DNA from: Bacteroidia bacterium
Lineage (GTDB): Bacteria; Bacteroidota; Bacteroidia; J057; JADKCL01
Length of the DNA: 64,000 nt
Direction: 5' to 3'
Assembly (NCBI GenBank): GCA_020635905.1
Contig: JACJYV010000006.1
Span: 124,001-188,000 of the forward strand
Shown here: one piece after another, positions 37,801 to 45,263 of the stretch
How the letters are laid out: every line of letters starts with the position of its first letter
Position numbering within the stretch: the stretch's first letter is position 1
Notes under the pieces: generated by a model
What the model saw: the letters and a program-made list of their open reading frames with translations, nothing else
What the model was told of the DNA's origin: nothing
The model's database searches: none
Made by a program: the position numbers and the translations under genes

Positions 37801-38758
37801 AGTCTTTACAATAAAATGACTGCTTTTTGCGGGTGGGTTTCGAGAACCTAAGCCCGCGGTCCAGTTCCTTCATTAATTGTTCCTGAGACTGATTATCCCG
37901 GAATTTGAGATTGGCCCAAAAATCCAGATGCCAGGTACAACGACGTTGCTCCGGGTCAAACTGAAAGTGGTTTGAGTTTAGCTTTTGCTGCCATTCCTCC
38001 AGAACCTCAGTATCAGGATAGGCATTTCCAGGCAATTTCAGGACTCCCCTCTCTTCCTTTATCTGCAAATCTGCTCCTTCTAATTCACCGAATTCCTTCA
38101 ATATCCGGCTGGAATATTCAGATTTGTCTATCTGATACTCAATTACGGTCTCCCTGAATTTCCTTTTATTATTCCATTTTTTGAATTCTTTCCCTTCCCT
38201 GACCGGGATCAGCACGGATTTGTCTTTCATTACCTTTTCCAAAGCCAGCAGGTATTTATTCCAGATTTCAATTTCTGCATTGACTTCCCGGCTTCGACGA
38301 ACTTTTGTCAGGGGAAGCGATACTAATTTCTCCTGTAATTCCCAAAAAGAGTCAACATCTTCAACTTCCTCCCAGACTTTCAGGAATTTCAGTTCATAAT
38401 TATCTACAAGCGCGTTTTTGAATTGATTTGGATTGTTCCGCTCAATTGCAAGATAAATCACGAAAAATCCAGGCCCGCGATCATCTGGTCGAAAAGTAAC
38501 CCTAAGCCAGGCACCTTGCACTAAGTGGAAGACAGGTATAAATGCCTGAAACAGGTTATTTCCCCGATCATCCAGCCTGCGAATAAACACTATTTCAAAA
38601 ATCTGATATTCAAGCCTTTTTATCAGGTGCCCCCATTTTAACCCTTCACCCAAATACCCTTCATCAAAATTCTCCCGGGTCTGTTCCGTCAATTTGAAAC
38701 TTACAGTCTTTGAAAATGGGTTTTCCGGCCCCCATTGTCTGTTGCGAAAAAAATCCAT
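34883..38758 (-). CDS. UPF1/DNA2-type superfamily 1 helicase with a long unknown N-terminal region
   Basis: 1291 residues. The last 500 form a complete SF1B helicase: Q-like region LNEKQKEAVWKAI, Walker A GPPGTGKTT (about 803), Walker B IVDEASKATP (about 972), motif III IIGDHKQLPP, motif IV TLQTQYRMH (about 1053), motif V VDKFQGMERNIMIVS and motif VI RRINVAFSRARR (about 1239). The first 780 residues show several repeated-looking beta-alpha units (DADSWESLQKLRE-like segments) that I cannot assign; they may be nucleic-acid or protein-binding. No nuclease motif lies in the same chain; the PLD protein encoded one base downstream would supply one. The gene is more A/T-rich by eye than core genes in the window. 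Confidence 0.88.
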   Translation of the reverse strand: MDFFRNRQWGPENPFSKTVSFKLTEQTRENFDEGYLGEGLKWGHLIKRLEYQIFEIVFIRRLDDRGNNLFQAFIPVFHLVQGAWLRVTFRPDDRGPGFFVIYLAIERNNPNQFKNALVDNYELKFLKVWEEVEDVDSFWELQEKLVSLPLTKVRRSREVNAEIEIWNKYLLALEKVMKDKSVLIPVREGKEFKKWNNKRKFRETVIEYQIDKSEYSSRILKEFGELEGADLQIKEERGVLKLPGNAYPDTEVLEEWQQKLNSNHFQFDPEQRRCTWHLDFWANLKFRDNQSQEQLMKELDRGLRFSKPTRKKQSFYCKDWNSLATVRSEIEKFSQALVVNGMPEVIINLRHRFESPETREKMLREAEEGLKTDERVSKIVREPGDLISITSDKNLEISLKTKFSDFEIEQLEGRVSFPAPEKGSSLPDLKEAEKRGNAYVFQADSWESLQKLREKVIDRVKLKPLDLDSDLEINYKIKLDRPWLRKNWQAGIERAVQGQKGVTLNFPVLKIRTADEQALAEVFDQLDFGKNDTIPLVDGINLYYKFLVEDGLYRKDRIRALQGKLTGKFAGAFSVSDPKGEHWGFQAGLKFSKESQLSQGLQGLEELEKEFPEFDVLIPNKSGTLQMHFHFSDQSLSDELESIWHDLKNKEMKFLSYPEVVEYIAEAEGKGGNYKGGIGLGKLSGLRGGIVRIRADKEEEEKFSPNYKKGFLLPVFVGDLATLNRLKWAINTVKRPGGDYPKNRNLANFIFNPSAASEIEILENIRSDKYWQLKHALNEAGLNEKQKEAVWKAINAKDMVLIQGPPGTGKTTVIAEIIWQMLQENPDSKILISSQAHLAVDNALERLYKKNLIRPLRVASSKYAKKSIEPEGQKYVAEVIQDWARAAPGSKENQDNQENAVKFWLDRVSQMAQPEGEFASIQIDWAKRLQNPAPDIKKFFTEIYLNNVNIVAATCLECGQKDFKEQFRGGFDCVIVDEASKATPPEMLLPLILGRKVIIIGDHKQLPPMIDDKEIGEVLKELGEEKLAGEMDEIKTAQFEKLFMEAPESTKVTLQTQYRMHKQIMQVINAFYEDEGGLICGIEGSMDNPDLTDRGSRHHGISLSHVLRPNQHVLWVDVQTPETFHNPSFSNQGEVDAIRAILTLLASSLEFQQYMAHWPKEEDREIGIISFYGKQVEKLEDLRQEFIGKIPVRLRTVDKFQGMERNIMIVSTVRSDTQVLEGGLEVNAKPNKSIGFAKDFRRINVAFSRARRLLIIVGNEAHFSSGNGHYKIIEKVIGKMGGRLDITQLKA

Positions 38759-38794
38759 AATCTGTTCCTTTCAGTATTTTCTCAATCTCTCCGT

Positions 38795-39631
38795 TTAAAA
38801 AAGTTCGGTCACCCGCATTTCGTTTGCGGTGAGTTTGTTGAGCAGGTTGACCACCTGGCTGTGAAATTCCCCCTGCTCCTTTTCGGTCATGGAGACTTTA
38901 AGGTCGTTGGATTTGTTGCCCCAGTCTTTGAAGCCGCGGCGGGGAAATTCCTTTTTGATGTACTCCAGGACTCCCAGGAGGCGGTCAAACAGTTTTTCCT
39001 GAAGCAGGATTTCGTCGTCGAGGAAGGCTTCGTAAACGATGAGTTCCAGGAGATAGGACGGAACTTTTACATTCTTGTGAATTTTCCATCCCTTGAGCAG
39101 GCGGATGATCTGTTTTTTTCGGTCATCCATCTGCCGGAGGCATTCAACCTGCCTCTGGAGATTGGTTTTGATGGGCCGGGAAATCGCGGAATTCCAAAGC
39201 TGCAAATCCTGGGTGGCCTGAAATCCGTTGGGGACACAGTCCATGGCCGGGACCACTTCAATCCGGATGGGTTTGCTTTTGTGGGTAAACACAATGCGGT
39301 GTGATACCCGCTGGCGGCGGTAGGAAAGTCCCTGAAACTGCCTTTGCAGGGACTTTCCTACCTGGTCAAATATTTTTTCCAGTCCGCCCAGCGCCTGGTG
39401 GTGGAAAGGCACCACCACATCCAGGTCATATCCGAGACTGATGGCCGTGCCTTTTGCCAGGGAGCCTGAGGCAAAAGGACTGCCAGCCAGCTCTTTGCCA
39501 TATTCCTTTTGCAAAAAGGTTATTACCTCGTTACGGCGGCGGTTGCAGGCCTCCTGATAAGTTTTCTGCAGGGTGGAGGTTGAATAGCTCTTCAATACCT
39601 CGCTGAGATGGGTGTTGGGATTACTTTCCAT
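38795..39631 (-). CDS. OAS/CD-NTase-like nucleotidyltransferase (copy A)
   Basis: 278 residues. The polymerase-beta-type active site is visible: G56-S57 in FASGSLAKGT, the metal pair D69-L-D71 in YDLDVVVPF, and a third acidic residue E125 in IRIEVVPAMD, the position of the Asp in the DVVPA motif of oligoadenylate synthetases and CD-NTases. The C-terminal helix IIRLLKGWKIHKNVKVPSYLLELI matches the OAS-type helical domain (LLKxW...SYxLE). Enzymes of this fold make 2'-5' or cyclic oligonucleotide signals, or modify RNA. It is the fifth gene of the operon. A degenerate paralogue is encoded at 44387-45234. The fold is well supported; the product is unknown. Confidence 0.82.
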   Translation of the reverse strand: MESNPNTHLSEVLKSYSTSTLQKTYQEACNRRRNEVITFLQKEYGKELAGSPFASGSLAKGTAISLGYDLDVVVPFHHQALGGLEKIFDQVGKSLQRQFQGLSYRRQRVSHRIVFTHKSKPIRIEVVPAMDCVPNGFQATQDLQLWNSAISRPIKTNLQRQVECLRQMDDRKKQIIRLLKGWKIHKNVKVPSYLLELIVYEAFLDDEILLQEKLFDRLLGVLEYIKKEFPRRGFKDWGNKSNDLKVSMTEKEQGEFHSQVVNLLNKLTANEMRVTELF

Positions 39632-39664
39632 TTTTCTATGGTTTCTTTTCAGTTTGGGACTGGT

Positions 39665-40141
39665 TCAAAGTAGCTGCACCAGCAGACATCCGTTTTTGGT
39701 GACGGTCACGTACCCGCTCCAACTCGTGCCAAGAAAGCCCTGTTCATTGGCGGTGTAGTTGTAGGTGCCGGGTGAAAGGGCGAAATTTGCACAACCACTC
39801 ACGTCGCAGCTGTGGATTCCGCCTGCATAATCCAGGGAAATGCTACGCGTGATGCCTCCAATGGTCACGTCCGTCACATTATAGGAGGGGTTGCCCGATT
39901 GCCAGAAAGTGACTTTGCCCTGGTAAATGCAGGTTCCATCGTCGAGGGTCGCATTGGGATTGTAGTTGATGGCCGTAGGGTCAGTGCAGCCCATGATGTA
40001 GGAACAGGTTCCGTTGTCGATGGTGGCGTCGGGGTTGTAGTTGGTGGCCAGGGGGTCGGTGCAACCGCTGATCTCGCGCTTACAGCCCAGGTTTGCCAGC
40101 AAAAGCAGGCACAGCATGGTTAAAATTTGTGTGGTTTTCAT
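39665..40141 (-). CDS. Secreted lipoprotein-like protein with GCTDP repeats
   Basis: 158 residues. A signal sequence ends LLLANLGC, a weak lipobox. Two tandem GCTDPxAxNYNPxATxDxGTC units follow (about 26-70), the calcium-binding-like repeat common in secreted Bacteroidota proteins. The C-terminal 85 residues are a cysteine-containing beta domain (HSCDVSGCANFALSPGTYNY). It lies inside the operon between the membrane protein and the nucleotidyltransferase genes with gaps of 24 and 33 bases, so a periplasmic component belongs to this otherwise cytoplasmic gene set. Role unknown. Confidence 0.75.
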   Translation of the reverse strand: MKTTQILTMLCLLLLANLGCKREISGCTDPLATNYNPDATIDNGTCSYIMGCTDPTAINYNPNATLDDGTCIYQGKVTFWQSGNPSYNVTDVTIGGITRSISLDYAGGIHSCDVSGCANFALSPGTYNYTANEQGFLGTSWSGYVTVTKNGCLLVQLL

Positions 40142-40165
40142 GTTACTTGATTTTAGATTAAAGGA

Positions 40166-41005
40166 TTATTTGGAATCATTGCTCAGGATGTCGTCCCCCG
40201 GGCCAATTTGGTACAGATCACGGAAGCGAACGGCTTCTATGATGCGCGGCCACAGGGTGTGGACGTTATTTGAGGCAGAGAATCTGTCCCAGTATTTTTT
40301 CAGGAATTCGTTATTGGTTGGGCCATAGTAAATGAAGCGGGTGTCCTCGCGCCATTTTTCCAGATAATTTTCAAACTCGGCACCTTTCATTTCTGCTTTG
40401 GCGTCGGCAAAGATGATGATCTCATCAAGTTCAAATGAGGCATCCTGGGAAACGGGACTGATTCTGATTTTTTCGAATTTCAGCTTCCTCAGTAGCTTCT
40501 CCATCTTCTCGCCGTCCCTCCTTTCCCGAAACAAGACCAGTAACGGCTGACTTTTCCGGGTCTGTTCCTCAAAGGCAAAGTGAGCGGCTGCAAGATTCAG
40601 GTCATTAATTTTACTCCTAACTTCCCGCCTTACTGATTCTCTGATTTCAGGAACAACCTTCTTATCTACCATTTGGGGGATTCGCTCATCAATGACTTTA
40701 TCAACCTTGGAATCCACTTCTTTACGGGCACGACTCAGAATGTCTTTGTAAGCAATTCCAACCAAAGCGAGGAGCATTGCCGCCCCACCCAAAAAATAAT
40801 AGATCCGTTCCTCGTTTGCCTGCTTCAATTCCTCAAATCTCAATTCCAGAGATCTTTCTTCCAGGTCAAACTGTTTCATCAGATCATTTTCTATTTCCAG
40901 GCGTGCCTTTTCAAGGTCGTTTTCGGTCAACTGCTTTTCGGCAACCTGAGCGAAGACGCTCCAGGGAAAAAGCAAGCAGATCAGAATGGTAATTTTTCCT
41001 TTCAT
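40166..41005 (-). CDS. Membrane coiled-coil protein with Rossmann-like cytoplasmic domain
   Basis: 279 residues from the ATG at 41005, which opens a signal peptide (ITILICLLFPWSVFAQ); an in-frame GTG at 41029 would overlap the upstream stop. The chain runs: export signal 1-20, periplasmic coiled coil 21-67, transmembrane helix 69-86, cytoplasmic coiled coil 90-150, then an alpha/beta domain with alternating strands PLLVLF (154-159), EKIRISPV, LDEIIIFAD (193-201) and RFIYYGPTNN. This last part looks like a TIR- or receiver-like Rossmannoid domain but lacks a motif that would fix it. It could be a transmembrane sensor or effector. Four bases separate its start from the deiminase stop. Confidence 0.68.
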   Translation of the reverse strand: MKGKITILICLLFPWSVFAQVAEKQLTENDLEKARLEIENDLMKQFDLEERSLELRFEELKQANEERIYYFLGGAAMLLALVGIAYKDILSRARKEVDSKVDKVIDERIPQMVDKKVVPEIRESVRREVRSKINDLNLAAAHFAFEEQTRKSQPLLVLFRERRDGEKMEKLLRKLKFEKIRISPVSQDASFELDEIIIFADAKAEMKGAEFENYLEKWREDTRFIYYGPTNNEFLKKYWDRFSASNNVHTLWPRIIEAVRFRDLYQIGPGDDILSNDSK

Positions 41006-41009
41006 GGGT

Positions 41010-42233
41010 TTAATAGGATTTATTTTCACGTTGCAATACTTTGGTCAAACAATGCAGGCTCCCCTGGGCTTTGGCGTATTGCTGAAAGCTGCCCGACACA
41101 AAAATCACCCTGAAGCCCCTTGCGCTGAATTTGCGTTCAGCCTGGCAGGTTACACAGCCACATATACTCCCTTCAGGATCATGAGCAGATTCAAGAGAGT
41201 ACTCGGGCAGGTAAACCTTTTTCACATTTCGATAGACTTCCACCAGGCAGTTATTATAGCTGTAAATGACCATGTCCGTTTGCCCAAATCCGATTTTCAT
41301 AGGCAGTCGAACCACTTCGAACTCGGGTCCGTGCAGGCTGTCGGTATAGGTCGTTATCTGGTTGGCCACTTCGTCCAATGCCGTTTTCAGCATGCCAAAT
41401 GCCGTTTTCTGGGATTCATTTTTTGCATCTTTCAGGTCGGCATCCATTACCTGACCCACAAATACCAATTCGGCGCCGGGAGTTTCCGTTGAAGGACCGC
41501 CCAGAGTAACAAACAGGTCCAGGTGAAACAGGGGCTGGCTTTTTTCCGCTCCCGCGTTCAGCAAGTTCCCGGGATATTGCACAGGATTTTCGTTTCCTAT
41601 CCAGAAGATGTGGTCCATGCCAAATAAGCGGCGAAATTCAGCTTCCAGCCAGAGCTGAGCATTTTCCAGAGACTCATTCGGGCAGTATTTTTCTGCATTT
41701 TTCAGTAAAAGATTCCTGCCCACAAGCATGTAATCGTCACCCACCAGGATATTTCCTCCTTCCAGAAAGTATCGGGTTGAACGCAGATTCAGCCCCAATC
41801 CATCGCTGAGGTGCTCGGCAATGACCTGATTGGCCCGGTGGGCAAACTGGAATGGCTCCAATAGCAGGGTGCTTCCGCCAGGCTCTGAAAGGGTGCAAAA
41901 TGGATCCTGCGCCCAATGGTTGGGAAAGTTATCATCCGCCCCCCTGATGATTTCGGGGAACAGGGATAGGTCCACCACATCCAGCTGAATCTGTTTCTGA
42001 TCGGAAAGGGAAAGGCGGGAGGGAATCAGGCCTTGCACCCTTTTCCCCTCCCTTTCACTTTCGCCAAAAGTAAAATCGCCCAGCACCACAAATGCCACCC
42101 GGTCTGACAGGGCCTGGAAGAGTTTCCCAAAGCGCTCTCTGATATTACCTTCGTCGAAGGTACGTTTACCGTCGGAAGGGATGATCAGCAGGAGGCGCCT
42201 GATCTTTCCATAAACGCTGGAAATTGCCTTCAT
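41010..42233 (-). CDS. Pentein-fold guanidino-modifying enzyme (deiminase-type), copy A
   Basis: 407 residues. The signatures of the amidinotransferase/agmatine-deiminase superfamily are in order: WAQD at 107-110 (WxRD in agmatine deiminases, so Arg is replaced by Gln), EGGN at 158-161, HLD at 237-239, and the catalytic cysteine C395 in GSLHCLTKVLQ near the C-terminus. These give the Cys/His/acidic set that attacks guanidinium groups of arginine, agmatine or protein arginines. No N-carbamoylputrescine amidase or polyamine gene is near, so agmatine catabolism is unlikely. It is coupled by an ATGA overlap to a small acidic protein gene, and a paralogue occupies the second cassette. There is no signal peptide, so it is cytoplasmic. 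Confidence 0.82.
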   Translation of the reverse strand: MKAISSVYGKIRRLLLIIPSDGKRTFDEGNIRERFGKLFQALSDRVAFVVLGDFTFGESEREGKRVQGLIPSRLSLSDQKQIQLDVVDLSLFPEIIRGADDNFPNHWAQDPFCTLSEPGGSTLLLEPFQFAHRANQVIAEHLSDGLGLNLRSTRYFLEGGNILVGDDYMLVGRNLLLKNAEKYCPNESLENAQLWLEAEFRRLFGMDHIFWIGNENPVQYPGNLLNAGAEKSQPLFHLDLFVTLGGPSTETPGAELVFVGQVMDADLKDAKNESQKTAFGMLKTALDEVANQITTYTDSLHGPEFEVVRLPMKIGFGQTDMVIYSYNNCLVEVYRNVKKVYLPEYSLESAHDPEGSICGCVTCQAERKFSARGFRVIFVSGSFQQYAKAQGSLHCLTKVLQRENKSY

Positions 42234-42697
42234 TCCTCCACCTCTTCGTAATCCCAGCAGTCAGGAGTAGGTTCAATGCAACCACTTCCATCACAGGGAC
42301 TGTCCACAGAAAAGTTGAAGGTTACCCCGCTCTCATAGCTGATTGCAATGGGACAACTGTCCAGGTGGAAGGTGATCTTCGCCCGCAGAGTGCGGGTCCC
42401 GTTAGGGGCGTTTGGGTCACGAATGTCGATCGTGCACAATCCCCCACCAGCCGATTTGTCGGATTCGAAATCGAATTCGAAGGTGTCACTGGTCGAGATG
42501 TCAAAGCCCTGACGATGTACATTCCCGCTCAGACTTTCCTGAGAAAGGTGGTATTCGCCAGAAATAACTTCAATTTTAACGGTGACCGAACTCAGATCAT
42601 GAGATTCCGCCACATCGCCCGAACTCCTTTCCTTGACATACAGGGTTTTGTAATCTCCGCTGAGTTCCAGGCGATAGTCATCAATGTCGTAAGCCAT
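42230..42697 (-). CDS. Small acidic protein, copy A (first gene of the operon)
   Basis: 155 residues, strongly acidic, no signal peptide, five cysteines in the second half. It is predicted beta-rich. The paralogue at 46526-46945 shares an N-terminal DYxTLxV block, a GGLxxxDIRD core, an L(D/E)SC strand and the C-terminal CxxYEEVxE tail. No family recognised. The stop overlaps the deiminase ATG by four bases, so production of the two is linked. It could be a partner, inhibitor or substrate of the deiminase; nothing in the sequence decides this. Confidence 0.72.
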   Translation of the reverse strand: MAYDIDDYRLELSGDYKTLYVKERSSGDVAESHDLSSVTVKIEVISGEYHLSQESLSGNVHRQGFDISTSDTFEFDFESDKSAGGGLCTIDIRDPNAPNGTRTLRAKITFHLDSCPIAISYESGVTFNFSVDSPCDGSGCIEPTPDCWDYEEVEE

Positions 42698-42722
42698 AAT
42701 AATTTGATTTGGTTTAATGGCT

Positions 42723-42730
42723 CAAACATA
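42723..42730 (-). promoter_or_regulatory. Possible -7 box of the nine-gene operon
   Basis: The minus strand reads TATGTTTG, a full match to the Bacteroidota -7 consensus TAnnTTTG, 26 bases before the first start codon (42697). A TTG lies upstream, but about 25 bases away, longer than the usual spacing, so the -33 element is unsure. It sits in the 174-base gap that also serves the divergent helical-repeat gene. Confidence 0.45.
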
Positions 42731-42871
42731 ATTCCATGGGTTCAGGATAGACAGCCAATTTGAGGACGGTTTTTTCCAATCCAAATGGGTGAACGGGGTA
42801 TTGTTTTGATCTAATTATCCCTTAAATTGATCCCAATTAGCCCTTTTTGATTGTGTCAAAATTTCCATTCC

Positions 42872-44362
42872 ATGCTACAAAACGATGACCTTTTTGAGCT
42901 GATCCACTCACTAACCAAAGCTGAAAAACGGTATTTCAAATTATTTTGTGACACCCAGGGCAAGGAAGCGGTCAAAAAATACCTGGATATTTTTGATGCC
43001 ATTAACCGCATGGAAGTGTATGAAAAGGAATCGCTGGAACGGAAATTCGAAAACCTGGGGCCAGCCAAAACCAAACTGATAGACAAGATTCTGGAATCTA
43101 TGCGGGCCCATTATGTAGGCAAGGACTTTGAGCTCGATCTGAATGACCTGCTTTTCCAGGCAAAGTTTTTGCGTTCGCGCAAGCTGTATGACCGCAGTCT
43201 GAAAGCCCTGAAAAAAGCAGAAGCAAACGGCGAAAAATTTGAAATCTGGGAAGTCCTGCTCAAGGCAAATGAATTGAGGCGAATGATTGTAAAAGAGGTG
43301 CAAAAAAAGGGTTACGAGAATGAGGTAGCCCAATTGCGGAAACAACGGGAGGAGTTGCTGGAGAAAATCATGGTGGAAACCCGCTATTTCAATCTGGTGG
43401 ATGATTTGCTGATCCGGGTCAGGCAAAAGACCGCAACCCGCACTGAGGCTGAAGTCAGGGAAATCCGCGAAGTGATGAGTGAGCCTCTGTTTCAAACTGA
43501 ACAACTTGCGGTTTCCTTCAGGGCCAAAAAGGACTTTTATTTTGCCAGGTACCTGGCCTTTCAGGCCATTGGAGAAAAAAGTAAGGCTCATGATGCCAGC
43601 ATTTCATTGATCAACTGGTGGGAAAATCATCCTCACTTCATCGAACACCAGGGAGCCAGCTACAAGATTACCCTTTCCAATCACCTCAACAGTTGCCATT
43701 CGGTGGGAGATTATTCCTCTTTTCCTCAAATTCTGGAAAAGATCAAATCCAGGCCAGTCGAATCCCTGGACGAGGAAGCCGAAGTTTTTCAGAACATTTC
43801 CTTTCTTGAACTCATTTATCTGGTTAATCAGAAATTTTATGACAGAGCCTGCAATCTGGCACAGGATATTGAATCTGGCCTGGCCCGGTATGCTTCCAAG
43901 ATCAATCCGGCCCGTGAAATGGCATTCAAACACAACCTGGCAGTCGCATTTTTTGTAGCCCAAAGGCCTGGAGAAGCCCTTTCCTGGATCAACCAAATCC
44001 CCACTGATCCCCATTTCTCGGTGCGAAACGACATCCAGGATTTTGCTCTCATTTTCAAACTGATTCTGCAATTGGAAAAAAATGGACACGTGGACGACTA
44101 CATGCTCCGCAACTCCAAAAGGGCACTAAAAAACCGCCGCAATCTTTTCCCTTTCGAAGACATTGTTTTTCGAATTCTGGAAAGGATCGGGAATATTACT
44201 TCCAAAACAGAGGAAGCAACATTTTTGGCTGATTCACTCAATGAAATTATTGCCCTGAATCAGGTTTCAGGAAATCAAAATAATTTCGGTCTGGCAGAAA
44301 TCATTCATTGGCTGGAACTTAAAACCGGGAAAAGCAGTTCACCTGTTGGACCAGTCAATTAG
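42872..44362 (+). CDS. Helical-repeat protein divergent from cassette A
   Basis: I start it at the ATG at 42872 (496 residues: MLQNDDLFELIHSLTKAEK) rather than the TTG at 42851; this matches its paralogue at 47184. All-helical, TPR-like, cytoplasmic. The N-terminal DDLFELIHSLTKAEKRYFK is shared almost exactly with that paralogue and more loosely with 24982-26406. Its position, back to back with the deiminase operon and repeated at the second cassette, suggests it is a functional part of the module, perhaps a sensor or scaffold. It ends 24 bases from the convergent second nucleotidyltransferase gene. Confidence 0.78.
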   Translation: MLQNDDLFELIHSLTKAEKRYFKLFCDTQGKEAVKKYLDIFDAINRMEVYEKESLERKFENLGPAKTKLIDKILESMRAHYVGKDFELDLNDLLFQAKFLRSRKLYDRSLKALKKAEANGEKFEIWEVLLKANELRRMIVKEVQKKGYENEVAQLRKQREELLEKIMVETRYFNLVDDLLIRVRQKTATRTEAEVREIREVMSEPLFQTEQLAVSFRAKKDFYFARYLAFQAIGEKSKAHDASISLINWWENHPHFIEHQGASYKITLSNHLNSCHSVGDYSSFPQILEKIKSRPVESLDEEAEVFQNISFLELIYLVNQKFYDRACNLAQDIESGLARYASKINPAREMAFKHNLAVAFFVAQRPGEALSWINQIPTDPHFSVRNDIQDFALIFKLILQLEKNGHVDDYMLRNSKRALKNRRNLFPFEDIVFRILERIGNITSKTEEATFLADSLNEIIALNQVSGNQNNFGLAEIIHWLELKTGKSSSPVGPVN

Positions 44363-44386
44363 GCTCTGCGCCATCTTCGCCTAACC

Positions 44387-45234
44387 CTACTCCCACCTCC
44401 TGAAGTAATCGATCACCCAAAGATCATCGGTGCAGAGGCGCTGGTAAAGGTCGCTGACTTCGCGGAGAAATTGTTGCTGCTCTTCTACGCTGATGGAGGT
44501 TTTGAGGTCGTTGGAAGTATTGGCCCAGTCGCGGAAGCTGCGGCGGGGAAAATCGTGCTGGATGTACTCCAGCACCCCCAATAGCCGGTCGAACAGTTGT
44601 TCGCGCAGCAATCCCTCCTGGTCGGGAAAGGCAGATTGCACAATCAGGCCAAGCAAATAGGTGGGCACCCGCACATGCTTGTGGCTTTTCCAGCCGATCA
44701 ACAGGCGAATGATTTGTTTTTGCCGTTCATCCATCTGGCTGAATCCCTCGGATTGGCGGTTCAGGTTGGTTTGGGCGGCGATTCGGGTGGTGGAATTCCA
44801 CAGCCATACATCCTGAAAGGGCTTGAATGAACCTGGCCGGGTAGCCATGGCGGGCACCACTTCAAAGCGGATTTGCTTGCCCCCTTCCATGAAATCGACC
44901 GTGTGCGAAACCCGTTGGCGGCAGTAATAATGCTCACTGAAATGAGCTTCCAGGGCCTGGCCCGTCCGTTCGAAATAATCTTCCAATTCGTTGGATTCGA
45001 GGTATCTGAAAGGCAGGACAAGGTCCTGTTCAAAACCTTTCCCAGGGATTCCCACGTGGGTAAATGCTCCCGAGGAAAATGGTTCTCCCGCCAATTCGTT
45101 TCCAAATTCACGGTGCAGAAAAGCGGCAATTTCTTTTAGGCGGAGGGTGCAGGCCTGCCGGAAAGTCCTTTCCTGCAAAGGGGAACATAGCTCGCCAAAA
45201 CTTCAGTCAGGTGTACATTGGGGTTAAAGTTCAT
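44387..45234 (-). CDS. Degenerate OAS/CD-NTase-like protein (copy B), frameshifted near the start
   Basis: The uninterrupted frame is 44387-45178, but the paralogue shows that the true N-terminus lies in another frame: ATG at 45234 gives MNFNPNVHLTEVLASYVP, matching the start of copy A. One extra C in the C4 run (G4 at 45180-45183) would restore the frame as ...SYVP-P-LQERTFRQAC. The active site is altered: SGAFTHVG replaces SGSLAKGT, and EQD replaces DLD; E in FEVVPA is kept. The C-terminal helical domain (IIRLLIGWKSHKHVRVPTYLLGLI) is well conserved. Likely a catalytically weakened or regulatory partner, third gene of cassette B, possibly broken or an assembly error. Confidence 0.72.
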
Positions 45235-45263
45235 AACTCATTATTTTGCTTGCTCTCAAATAC

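Noticed and set aside
41010..42233. Deiminase as agmatine deiminase of polyamine synthesis
   Set aside because: There is no N-carbamoylputrescine amidase gene nearby, the WxRD motif has Gln for Arg in both copies, and the duplicated cassette context is accessory.
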